39,781 nucleotides of DNA from CADEDV01 sp036374495 (lineage in GTDB: Bacteria; Bacteroidota; Bacteroidia; Chitinophagales; Chitinophagaceae), in contig CBFGYO010000017.1 of assembly GCA_965652975.1 (NCBI GenBank), forward strand, positions 1 through 39,781, written 5' to 3'. Of the stretch, positions 24,929 through 32,194 are shown in pieces; the first letter of the stretch is position 1, and the number at the start of each line of letters is the position of its first letter. Position numbers and translations under genes: made by a program. Under the pieces are notes generated by a model. It was not told the DNA's origin. It saw only the letters and a list, made by a program, of their open reading frames with translations, and did no database searches.

Positions 24929-26347
24929 TCAGTCCTGAAAATTCTTTATTTTATTATACAGCGTTTTCCGGTCAATATTCAATAGCTCTGCAGCTTTCTT
25001 TTTATTGAAATTCACTTTTTGCAACACGTTCATTATTGTTTCATACTCTGCACGTGTAGCTGCGTTTTTAAGGTCGAGAGCCTGGCTTTTGTTTTCAGTA
25101 TGTGCAGGTGAAGTTGAGGATACTGAAGGTGCAGCCGGCGCAAACGAAGAGTCTGTTGTGATTTCCCATGGCAGGCAGGAGACATTGATCTTCTCACCAG
25201 GTGCGGTAAGTAGTACTGCCCGGCGCACAACGTTTCTAAATTCCCGCAGATTACCCGGCCAGGCGTAATCCATAAATTTTTGTAACACTTCATCATCAAA
25301 ACCCGCTACATCCTTACCCAGCTCGGCATTGGTTTTCGCTAAAAAGAAATCGGCAAAAGGAAGTATATCTTCCCGGCGACTCCTGAGTGGCGGTAAATTG
25401 ATAGAAAATTCATTGAACCTGTGGTAAAGATCCTCCCTGAATTTCCCCCGGCGATATCCGTCCTGCAGGCTTTCATTAGATGCCACGATGATCCGTACAT
25501 CCACATTCATTTCTTTGTTGCCACCCACTCTCTTGAATTTGCGTTCCTGGATCACGCGCAGCAGTGTCGCCTGTACTTCGAGTGACAGGTTACCAACTTC
25601 ATCCAGGAACAGCGTTCCACCATCAGCCAGTTCAAAATGCCCTTCTTTGTCCTGTAAAGCTCCTGTAAAAGCGCCTTTTACGTGGCCAAACAGTTCGCTA
25701 CCGGCAAGTTCTTTGGAAAGCGTTCCGCAATCCATGGCAACAAACGGTTTGTTGCGACGGTCGCTTAAATCATGTATTGTGCGGGCTATTACTTCCTTTC
25801 CTGTTCCACTTTCGCCGTACAGGATGATGCTGTAATTAGTGCTGGCGACTATATCGATTTGATTGTAAAGGGCCCGGGTAGTGGCGGACTTACCCACCAT
25901 GAATTGGTCGTTGTGATATTTGCTTTCGCCCGATTCCTTTTTACTGGCGGCCGGGCTAATTGTTTCGCGCGATGTAGATGTTTCGGGCTGCTGGAAAGCT
26001 TTGTTGAGTATACTCAGTACTTCGTCCGGAATCAGAGGCTTGGTGATGTAATCAAAAGCACCCAGCTTGATAAGTTCAACAGCCGTTTTAATGTCGGAAT
26101 AACCGGTAATAATCAAGACAATTACAGAAGGATCCGCCTTTTTTAATTCGGTAAGTACATGTTTGCCTTCCATATCTCCCAGGCGGTAGTCGCAGATTAC
26201 TGCGTCAAATTTTTTCTCGGAAAAGCGGGTAATTCCTTTATTGCCAGTGTACGCGGCTTCGGTTTCATACCCATTTTTTGTTAGTAGCTTGCCCAATAAG
26301 AGGCAAAGGTCCATATCATCATCGATGATGAGCACTCTCTTATTCAT
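24929..26347 (-). CDS. NtrC-family sigma-54-dependent response regulator
   Basis: A 472-aa regulator: receiver domain (about 3-120) with D9-D10-D11 cluster and phosphoacceptor D53 in AVICDYRLGD; an AAA+ domain (about 150-385) with Walker A GESGTGKE, the sigma-54 contact loop GAFTGA, Walker B GGTLFLDEVG and the SENSOR II region LREFRNVVRR; and a C-terminal Fis-type helix-turn-helix (NKKKAAELLNIDRKTLYNKI). An S/T/P/A-rich linker precedes the DNA-binding part. It should activate sigma-54 promoters upon phosphorylation. No histidine kinase is adjacent, so it is an orphan in this window. Confidence 0.95.
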   Translation of the reverse strand: MNKRVLIIDDDMDLCLLLGKLLTKNGYETEAAYTGNKGITRFSEKKFDAVICDYRLGDMEGKHVLTELKKADPSVIVLIITGYSDIKTAVELIKLGAFDYITKPLIPDEVLSILNKAFQQPETSTSRETISPAASKKESGESKYHNDQFMVGKSATTRALYNQIDIVASTNYSIILYGESGTGKEVIARTIHDLSDRRNKPFVAMDCGTLSKELAGSELFGHVKGAFTGALQDKEGHFELADGGTLFLDEVGNLSLEVQATLLRVIQERKFKRVGGNKEMNVDVRIIVASNESLQDGYRRGKFREDLYHRFNEFSINLPPLRSRREDILPFADFFLAKTNAELGKDVAGFDDEVLQKFMDYAWPGNLREFRNVVRRAVLLTAPGEKINVSCLPWEITTDSSFAPAAPSVSSTSPAHTENKSQALDLKNAATRAEYETIMNVLQKVNFNKKKAAELLNIDRKTLYNKIKNFQD

Positions 26348-26834
26348 AATCAGGATTTTGATCTATTAAGTTAGACAATATTTTGTGGTCCGCACTTCCT
26401 CCTGTACGTAAATCGTGCCGGATTATCAGGTTGTCGCAGTTCTACTAAGGCGTAACAATAAAATTGATTGGGATTGCAATGACCAATGTTTGGACAATAA
26501 AAGCGTGTGCATACACGTGGTAAAACATCAATTAATGAAGTATTTTAAAACGGTGAATTGAATTATCTGTTACAGCCGTTTATGCATGTTTTATAAAAAT
26601 GAAATATGCATATATCCTTCGCCTGTAGCTGCGCTGATGCTTGTAAATGAGAGGGTAAGCATGATGCTTACATTAATTGCCGGTCAAGGATTCTGTGGGG
26701 TAAAATCTATATCGTTTGGAACGTTCAAATCGAGCCATAATGAGGACAGGTAGTTCCGATAAAGACCCTTTAAAACGGGTAAAATAATGATGTAAATAAA
26801 TTCTTTAACTACAAAAATGTGGGGAATTACGCCT
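26348..26834. other. long intergenic region with palindromes
   Basis: About 630 bp separate the NtrC start from the next gene on the minus strand. No ORF of note. Short dyads: CGTGTGCATACACG (26504-26517), paired TATGCAT sites (about 26580-26615), and the 17-bp palindrome at 26655. The NtrC promoter must lie at its left end but no clean TAnnTTTG or sigma-54 (GG/GC) site is visible. Confidence 0.4.
26655..26671. promoter_or_regulatory. 17-bp palindrome GTAAGCATGATGCTTAC
   Basis: Two perfect 8-bp arms around one central base. An ATGCTTGTAAAT half-site lies about 20 bp to the left. Good shape for a dimeric regulator site; regulator unknown. Confidence 0.4.
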
Positions 26835-26835
26835 T

Positions 26836-26866
26836 AAAAAAGCATCCGTGAAAACCCGGAGGGCTG
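26836..26866 (-). terminator. probable terminator of the small membrane-protein operon
   Basis: On the minus strand: CCTCCG, loop, CGGATG (one mismatch), then CTTTTTT. It lies about 110 bp beyond the DUF5670-like gene. A second dyad GGGGAA-TTTT-TTCCCC (26866-26881) sits just ahead of it. Confidence 0.5.
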
Positions 26867-26978
26867 GGGAATTTTTTCCCCATGTTTTATATATTTGGAA
26901 GGATAAGTGATTAATTGATAATGGTTAATCCCTTTCTTACGGCTACACGGGGATTCGGACCGGGTATCACCAACTCCA

Positions 26979-27164
26979 CTAATCTGCCTTACTGGTTTTG
27001 AGATCGCTGCAGGTAATAATACCCTGGAGGTAAAAAACCAAACCAATCATCAGGAGGGTATGAACTACAGTTCCCGCACCAAGTGCGAAAAATGCGAGAA
27101 ACCAAATGAGCGCTAACACCAGGGCTACGATATAACAGGCTTTTTTCATGGCTATTTTTTTCAT
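26979..27164 (-). CDS. small membrane protein, lmo0937/DUF5670-like
   Basis: A 61-aa (or 56-aa from the second ATG at 27149) protein with two hydrophobic helices: YIVALVLALIWFLAFFAL and TVVHTLLMIGLVFYLQGI (each named in part). The GAGTVVHTLLMIG turn with a His between the helices fits the lmo0937/DUF5670 family of tiny membrane proteins often found in stress-gene neighbourhoods. It lies 30 bp downstream of a 131-aa protein gene on the same strand and probably ends that operon. Confidence 0.7.
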   Translation of the reverse strand: MKKIAMKKACYIVALVLALIWFLAFFALGAGTVVHTLLMIGLVFYLQGIITCSDLKTSKAD

Positions 27165-27193
27165 CGGTACTTGGAAATAATTATGCCAACTGA

Positions 27194-27589
27194 TCAGGAA
27201 GCTAAGTCTATTTCTTCCGGATTGTATTGCATAGCGTTATAAATATATTTTTCACTTAACCAACACACACTTCCTTTCGATTTGCGGGTAAACCAGCAGG
27301 CTTTTAATACTTCCATAGATATAATAGTTGCTGTTTCCCGCACCACTTCTTCTTTCACTTTACATGAGATGTGGATATAGTCATCTTTATATTTCTGGAT
27401 CAGGTTTACATTTTTAGACAATAGGCTCACCTTGCAACTATCATTAGCTACAATACAATTAAGCGAACTTTCACTTGTACCAGCCCTGGTTTGCAACAGC
27501 AGGTTCTTATCATCTTCAGTGTGGCAACGTAGTAATCCAATCTGTACGGTTTCTACCTTGCGGAGGATTTTTTGCAGTGTCTTGTTCAT
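27194..27589 (-). CDS. hypothetical protein, 131 aa, partner of the flavin split-barrel protein
   Basis: Not recognised. Soluble, no signal peptide, six Cys (e.g. LLRCHTEDD, NCIVANDSCK, HISCKVKEE, KACWF, SVCWL). The segment ETVQIGLLRC through LLLQTRAGTSESSLNC has alternating hydrophobics that could form a beta barrel. It starts 2 nt after the stop of the pyridoxamine-oxidase-like gene, so the two are co-translated, with the DUF5670-like gene following. A role in the same stress process is likely from linkage only. Confidence 0.65.
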   Translation of the reverse strand: MNKTLQKILRKVETVQIGLLRCHTEDDKNLLLQTRAGTSESSLNCIVANDSCKVSLLSKNVNLIQKYKDDYIHISCKVKEEVVRETATIISMEVLKACWFTRKSKGSVCWLSEKYIYNAMQYNPEEIDLAS

Positions 27590-27591
27590 TA

Positions 27592-28077
27592 TTAATGTGT
27601 TTGATGGAGTTTAGCGAAAACTGATTTTTCCTGCCTGGGCACGGCTACGTTTTTAAGTAACCATTTGTAACTGTTTTCCAGGATTGCTTCGATCTTTCCC
27701 TTTTCTTTAGGTTCGGCCGATGTATATTCAATGTTGGTCATGGCCATCTTAATAAGAATGGGTTTATCCTTACCGGCCGCTGAACTATTATGATTATACT
27801 CATTGTTCATAATAGTAGCCTTACCGCTTACTTCAACCCGAAAGAATTTTCCTTTCTTATAAAACTGAAGCCTCGCAGGAAACACGCATTCGCATTCTTC
27901 CACACGATAAGCAGGCGGAGTGCAGAGAAACCAAATATTTCCTTCATTGTCGACCTTCAACACAGTAATGATACTATTAGGTATTTTTACCAGTTCGTTG
28001 CTCATGCTATACATCACAGCATGTTTTATCTCGTATATCTTTTCTCTAATAAATTGTAAGTTGGTATCCGTTGTCAT
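27592..28077 (-). CDS. pyridoxamine 5'-phosphate oxidase-like split-barrel stress protein
   Basis: A 161-aa protein resembling the general-stress-protein-26 type of FMN-binding split barrels: an N-terminal helix (LQFIREKIYEIKHAVMYS), a first barrel strand pair (SIITVLKVDNEGNIWFLC), a Cys pair ECEC, the central strand ARLQFYKKGKFFRVEVSGKA, and a C-terminal helix (KIEAILENSYKWLL). Such proteins bind flavin or related cofactors and are often stress-induced; the substrate is unknown. First gene of a minus-strand set with 27194 and 26979, divergent from the PA2169-like gene. Confidence 0.72.
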   Translation of the reverse strand: MTTDTNLQFIREKIYEIKHAVMYSMSNELVKIPNSIITVLKVDNEGNIWFLCTPPAYRVEECECVFPARLQFYKKGKFFRVEVSGKATIMNNEYNHNSSAAGKDKPILIKMAMTNIEYTSAEPKEKGKIEAILENSYKWLLKNVAVPRQEKSVFAKLHQTH

Positions 28078-28457
28078 AACTAAGATTTATACTGTGAATA
28101 GTCAAAACTGAGACCAGTTTTAAATCTTCCATACAAACACTTAAAAACGGTATCACTTGAGCAAGAATTTCTACATACAATGCTCAAATACTAGAGGTTG
28201 AGAACTTTTTTGTTGAATTAACCCGAAAAAAAACGGGTGTCATTTGCCACAATTCGTTTTCACCATTTACATATATATAATAATACCGCGGGAATAACTG
28301 GTATGGTTTTTACAAATCTAAATCGGACCCCACTCAGACATTGTCTTCTAATACGGTAAATAAGCCGCGAGCGAAGAAACAATGTGGGATAATGTAGAAA
28401 CTTATACTCTACAATTGTTGAAAGATCTTATTTAATAACAATTAAAATTTACACGCT
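28078..28457. other. 380-bp divergent promoter region
   Basis: Lies between two divergent stress-type gene sets. Holds the dyad AAAACTG-AGAC-CAGTTTT (28104-28121) 27 bp before the minus-strand start, a CCCG-A8-CGGG dyad (about 28222-28237), and long-range complementarity ACATTGT (28338-28344) with ACAATGT (28379-28385) plus flanking pairs. No clean TAnnTTTG element was found on either strand. Confidence 0.4.
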
Positions 28458-28919
28458 ATGACACTCAATGAAAAAACAGCGGAGATTTTGAATGACCTGA
28501 TAGAGATAAATAATGACCGCGTGCGTGGCTATGAAAGAGCCAGTAAGGAAACGGAAGCTAAAGACGCGGATCTCCGTTCCATTTTTGATGAATTGGCAAC
28601 AGAAAGCCGCAGGTACACTAATGAACTGGGGCAGTACGTTCGCCAGTCTGGCGAAAAACCGGCTGAGGGAACAACAGTGCGAGGCAAGATATACAGAGCC
28701 TGGATGGATGTGAAAGCTACATTTTCGGGACGCGACAGGAAAGCAATCCTTGCTTCCTGTGAATTTGGTGAAGATGCGGCACAACGCGCTTACGAAGCAG
28801 CTTTGTCTTCCGACGCAGAAATACCTGCAGACGTAAGGCAAGTGATCATGGAGCAGAAAACAAACCTCAGGAGAGGTCATGATATGATTAAAGCAATGCG
28901 CGACGCACAAAAAGCCTGA
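28458..28919 (+). CDS. PA2169-family four-helix-bundle protein (DUF2383)
   Basis: A 153-aa soluble, helical protein. MTLNEKTAEILNDLIEINND, RGYERASKETEA, LRSIFDELATESRRYTNEL and KTNLRRGHDMIKAMRD follow the ferritin-like PA2169/DUF2383 family. Family members are small four-helix bundles of unknown role; some are stress-induced. E/H residues that could bind metal (E21, E60-region, H near 145) are present but a di-iron set is not certain. Divergent from the flavin protein set; followed by a near-perfect 36-bp palindrome. Confidence 0.88.
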   Translation: MTLNEKTAEILNDLIEINNDRVRGYERASKETEAKDADLRSIFDELATESRRYTNELGQYVRQSGEKPAEGTTVRGKIYRAWMDVKATFSGRDRKAILASCEFGEDAAQRAYEAALSSDAEIPADVRQVIMEQKTNLRRGHDMIKAMRDAQKA

Positions 28920-28944
28920 TAATTTTTTTGTCAGCATTCCTTCC

Positions 28945-28980
28945 GGAATACAATGTTCGTAGCTACGGACATTGTATTCC
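28945..28980. repeat. 36-bp near-perfect palindrome
   Basis: GGAATACAATGT at the left, ACATTGTATTCC at the right, and a self-complementary CGTAGCTACG in the middle; only one symmetric pair (T/G positions) breaks it. Lies 26 bp after the PA2169-like gene's stop. No T run follows on either strand, so it is not a standard terminator; could be an mRNA end stem or a protein-binding site for the next gene (starts 29032). Confidence 0.6.
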
Positions 28981-29031
28981 CGGCGGGAAAAAAGAAAAAC
29001 GACCCTTTTTTATCTACTAAAATGATATGTG

Positions 29032-29370
29032 ATGCAAAACTTTTCTACTCTTTCCGACATGAAAACCCTTGCCTCCTGCATTAATCACCTGGTGAAAGAA
29101 GGGTACACCGAAGATTTTAAAATAATTGAGACAGGAATGATATCACTGCATGCTGAAAAAGTTTACCGACCCGAACAGGTACATGTCCTGAATTTTTACC
29201 GATTCGAAGGAGCGAGCGACCCGGCAGACAATTCCATTCTTTATGCTATCGAAACCGACGACGGAACGAAGGGTACCCTGACAGACGCTTATGGTCCCTA
29301 TGCCGACCCACAGGTAACTAAATATATGCAGCGCGTGGAGGACCTCAACAAGAAAACCGAAAAATCATGA
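29032..29370 (+). CDS. small Bacteroidota protein, often mislabelled PRPP synthetase
   Basis: A 112-aa protein from ATG 29032; a GTG sits one codon earlier and an in-frame ATG at 29059 (MKTLASCINHL) is also possible. VKEGYTEDFKI, HVLNFYRFEGASDPADN and GTLTDAYGPYAD match a compact family found across Bacteroidota that databases have called phosphoribosylpyrophosphate synthetase without basis: no PRPP loop or nucleotide site is present. Its stop overlaps the start of the Cys-rich gene by 4 bp (ATGA), so the two are co-translated. Confidence 0.78.
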   Translation: MQNFSTLSDMKTLASCINHLVKEGYTEDFKIIETGMISLHAEKVYRPEQVHVLNFYRFEGASDPADNSILYAIETDDGTKGTLTDAYGPYADPQVTKYMQRVEDLNKKTEKS

Positions 29371-29708
29371 TCGTCCAACAATCCGATAGCTATATCAAAG
29401 CTTGTATGCAGGCCTGGCTGTTTTGCGAGTCATGTATTCATGCTGAAATAACTGCCGACAAGCCAAGACCCGACCTTATAAAAGAATGGCACGAATGCGC
29501 GCAATCATGCTTTGCTGTTGTGTGCCGCCTTATAAGCAACCAGGAAGCTATTCACGAGCTGGCCTTTAATTGTATACTTCATTGCAGGCAGTGCCAAAAA
29601 GAATGCGAACGCTATGAAACAGATGATATCCGTTATTGTGGCGAAGTGTGTGCGTTTTGTGCAGAAAAAATGAAAGATATTATCGTACCGCCCTACTATC
29701 TCAATTAA
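29367..29708 (+). CDS. Cys-rich four-helix-bundle copper-binding protein (Csp/DUF326-like)
   Basis: A 113-aa protein with about thirteen Cys spaced along helices: CMQAWLFCESC, CAQSCFAVVC, CILHCRQCQKEC, YCGEVCAFC. This is the pattern of the copper storage proteins and related DUF326 four-helix bundles, where Cys line the core and hold many Cu(I) ions. There is no signal peptide, so it should be cytosolic. Translationally coupled to the preceding small protein. Convergent with the end-joining operon. A role in copper buffering is expected from the family, not shown by sequence. Confidence 0.88.
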   Translation: MIVQQSDSYIKACMQAWLFCESCIHAEITADKPRPDLIKEWHECAQSCFAVVCRLISNQEAIHELAFNCILHCRQCQKECERYETDDIRYCGEVCAFCAEKMKDIIVPPYYLN

Positions 29709-30599
29709 TCACACTCCTAATTTCTTCAGTGCTTGCGGAATATTGGCTCCCTTGCCCAACACACCTTTGAATAAATCTCCTTTCTTTTCTACTCTTTTCA
29801 ATATGTTTTTTATCGTAAACTGTGAGGGATGAAGTCCTTTTTTCACTTCCTTCCATTCAAGTGGTGTAGACACGGTGGCACCAGGCTTAGGTCGGGCGCT
29901 ATAGGCAGAGGCCAGGGTTTGTCCCCGGCTATTTTGCAAGTAATCAATATAAATCTGGTTCTTTTTACGTTTTGCAAGTGACCGCTCCATGGTGGTGATT
30001 GACGGCAATTGTTCATGTACAAGTGTTGCAATCACCTGCGCAAAATCTCTTACGCTGTCATAATCATACTTCTTTTTACACGGTATGTACACATGAAGGC
30101 CACTGGCCCCGGATGTTTTGCAAAATGCGTCGATACCCGCTTTGTCGCACACTGCTTTTACAACAAGAGCGGTTTCTATTACCTGGTCGAATGTATTTTT
30201 ATCAGACGGGTCGATATCCATTACAAAATAATCAGGCTTATCGAGCTGCGCAGTAGTAGAGTTCCAGGGATTCATTTCAATACATCCCAGGTTGGCGATA
30301 AACAAAAGGCTCTTTTTTTCATTGCATACCAGGTAGTGAACGATCTTGTTGGACGAAGGGGAATGAATATCGGCCGTTTTCATCCAGTCCGGCGCAATAT
30401 CGCCCGCATCCTTGTGATAAAAGCCCTGGTCCTTGATGCCATTAGGATTTCTCTTGAGGGACAAGGGCCTGTTTTTTAAATACGGTAGAATGTAAGAACT
30501 CATTGCAGAATAGTAGTCGATCAGATCTCCCTTGGTGAAACCTTCGTCGGGCCAGTACAGTTTGCCCAGGTTTGTCAATTCCAGTTTATCCTTTGCCAT
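29709..30599 (-). CDS. ligD: stand-alone LigD polymerase domain (PolDom)
   Basis: A 296-aa archaeo-eukaryotic-primase-type polymerase: LTNLGKLYWPDEGFTKGDLI at the N-terminus, then D128 and D130 in YFVMDIDPSD and D219 in IYIDYLQN as the three metal-binding acids, with KTSGASGLHVYIP as the nucleotide-binding strand. In the fused LigD of most bacteria this is the last domain; here it is its own gene and last in the operon. Its ATG lies 14 nt inside the end of the ligase gene, so translation is coupled. It should fill gaps and add ribonucleotides at broken ends before ligation. Confidence 0.93.
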   Translation of the reverse strand: MAKDKLELTNLGKLYWPDEGFTKGDLIDYYSAMSSYILPYLKNRPLSLKRNPNGIKDQGFYHKDAGDIAPDWMKTADIHSPSSNKIVHYLVCNEKKSLLFIANLGCIEMNPWNSTTAQLDKPDYFVMDIDPSDKNTFDQVIETALVVKAVCDKAGIDAFCKTSGASGLHVYIPCKKKYDYDSVRDFAQVIATLVHEQLPSITTMERSLAKRKKNQIYIDYLQNSRGQTLASAYSARPKPGATVSTPLEWKEVKKGLHPSQFTIKNILKRVEKKGDLFKGVLGKGANIPQALKKLGV

Positions 30600-31584
30600 T
30601 TTTCTTCTTTAATGATTTTACCACTTTAGTTACGGGTAGCGCCTTCTCCGTTTCTTCCTTCACCATTTTACTTTCTTTATCCGGCCTCAAACCTTTGAAC
30701 ACGGGATGACGCAACTTACCTTCCTTCGTTACTTCAGTATAGCTTAGTTCACAAACAAGCTTTGGACGCACCCAGGTAACCTTATCATTTGCTTTGATGG
30801 GCTTATCTAATGGTGAGCGTGGAGAAATAAGCGGTTTCATTTTTTCCATCAGTTCGTGCAGGCTGTTTTCTGTAAACCCGGTGCCTGCATGGCCAATGTA
30901 TTTCAGTTTTTCATTTTCGTACTGAGCTAGCAGTAACGAACCAAAGTGGTTGCGACTGCCTTTCGGTGAGGTATACCCTATAATGATGGCTTCCTGTGAT
31001 TTATGATTTTTTATCTTCAGCCATTCCCGTGTACGGCTACCTATCGAATACAAGCTTTCCTTTTTCTTGGCAATTATTCCCTCCATATCCTCGGCCCTTA
31101 CCGCTTTAAAAAAATCCTCCCCATGTTCTTCAATATGGCTGCAAAAACGCACAGGCCCTGTCTTTTTCAATACTTTCTTCAAAAGCTTTTTTCTTTCAAT
31201 CAGCGGCATACTCTTGAGATCCTTTTGCTGGTAGGACAGGATGTCGAATACATAATATGCCAGGGGCATATCCTTGTGCTGAGCATAGTTCTGAAGTTTT
31301 TGAAAATCAGGTTTGCCCTGTTCGTTTAACAACACGATTTCGCCATCGAGAATAATATCTGTCTTTAGCTTTCTTAGCGCAATTGCAACAGAAGGATAGC
31401 GTTTTATTAGTGAAAGACCGTTGCGCGAATACAATAATAATTTCCCTTTTCTTAGTTCAGCAATTGCCCTGTATCCATCGAGCTTCAATTCAAAAAGCCA
31501 ATCGCTGCTACTAAAAGCCTTATCTACTGCAGTAGCAAGCATTGGTTGGATATAATGTGGTATTTTCTTTCCATTTACAGCCAT
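30586..31584 (-). CDS. ligD: stand-alone LigD ATP-dependent DNA ligase domain
   Basis: A 332-aa ligase with the adenylation motif ELKLDGYRA (Lys34), motif III DIILDGEIVLL, the YVFDIL motif, EGIIAKKK (motif IV) and WLKIKN (motif V), then an OB-fold domain (about 210-305; GHAGTGF, WVRPKLVCELSY, RHPVFKGLRPDK). The C-terminus is Lys-rich (KSLKKKNGKG), like the linker that joins Lig to Pol in a fused LigD. It starts 4 nt after the stop of the phosphoesterase gene. Seals nicks at Ku-bound ends. Confidence 0.94.
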   Translation of the reverse strand: MAVNGKKIPHYIQPMLATAVDKAFSSSDWLFELKLDGYRAIAELRKGKLLLYSRNGLSLIKRYPSVAIALRKLKTDIILDGEIVLLNEQGKPDFQKLQNYAQHKDMPLAYYVFDILSYQQKDLKSMPLIERKKLLKKVLKKTGPVRFCSHIEEHGEDFFKAVRAEDMEGIIAKKKESLYSIGSRTREWLKIKNHKSQEAIIIGYTSPKGSRNHFGSLLLAQYENEKLKYIGHAGTGFTENSLHELMEKMKPLISPRSPLDKPIKANDKVTWVRPKLVCELSYTEVTKEGKLRHPVFKGLRPDKESKMVKEETEKALPVTKVVKSLKKKNGKG

Positions 31585-31588
31585 TCAT

Positions 31589-32194
31589 TCACCTTTTCGC
31601 GGTAGTTTTTCTCGCCGTTTTCTTTACGGGTGATTTCTTCGCCGTTGATCTTTTTTTTACCGCTTTTTTGATCAACTCGCTATCGTACTTTTTATTAACA
31701 GCATATTCATCCTTGTGTTTTATGAGAAGCCAGTTCTTTTCATCCTTTTTCAATCGCACCAGTACAAAACCTCCTTCTATCACGCTTCCTTTCAATAAAA
31801 ATTTTAATTCACCATTCTTAAGTGCTGTTAAGGCCTGCCGTTCTGTAAGCGGAAGGGTGTCTTTATCTACAGGAATAAAAGCACCTTCATCCCAAATCTC
31901 AACAGTACCGGCACCATAGTTTCCTTCTGGAATTTCACCACTAAACCCGATGTAGCTTACCGGGTGATCCTCTACCATTACGGCAAGTCGTTTATCGGCT
32001 GGGTTCATCGAAGGGCCCTTCGGTACGGCCCAGCTTTTTAATACGCCGCCCAATTCCAGCCTGAAATCATAATGCAGGCGACTTGCATCGTGCCGTTGCA
32101 CTACAAAGCGGAACATATTTTTTTTGCCCGCCTTACCGGCAGGCTCCGGCGTTTGCCGGAAATTTCTTTTCTTATTATAAATTGTTAATGCCAT
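31589..32194 (-). CDS. ligD: stand-alone LigD 3'-phosphoesterase domain (PE)
   Basis: A 201-aa protein: YNKKRNFRQTPEP, then RHDASRLHYDFRLE with H35, H41 and D43, and VEDHP with H77. These sit at a constant offset of 7 from H42, H48, D50 and H84 of Pseudomonas LigD, so the active site is intact. The end (about 165-201) is a Lys/Thr/Ala-rich tail (KSPVKKTARKTTAKR), equal to a LigD inter-domain linker. Its ATG overlaps the ku stop by one base (TGATG). Trims 3' phosphates and ribonucleotides at ends. Confidence 0.93.
   Translation of the reverse strand: MALTIYNKKRNFRQTPEPAGKAGKKNMFRFVVQRHDASRLHYDFRLELGGVLKSWAVPKGPSMNPADKRLAVMVEDHPVSYIGFSGEIPEGNYGAGTVEIWDEGAFIPVDKDTLPLTERQALTALKNGELKFLLKGSVIEGGFVLVRLKKDEKNWLLIKHKDEYAVNKKYDSELIKKAVKKRSTAKKSPVKKTARKTTAKR

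Noticed and set aside
26945..26978. tRNA-like 3' end (GGTCCGAATCCCC on the minus strand)
   Set aside because: The T stem does not pair beyond two bases and no D or anticodon arm lies upstream.
28449..28937. 162-aa minus-strand frame covering the PA2169-like gene
   Set aside because: The plus-strand frame matches a known family and has proper neighbours; this one has a mixed Cys/Phe-rich composition typical of an antisense shadow.
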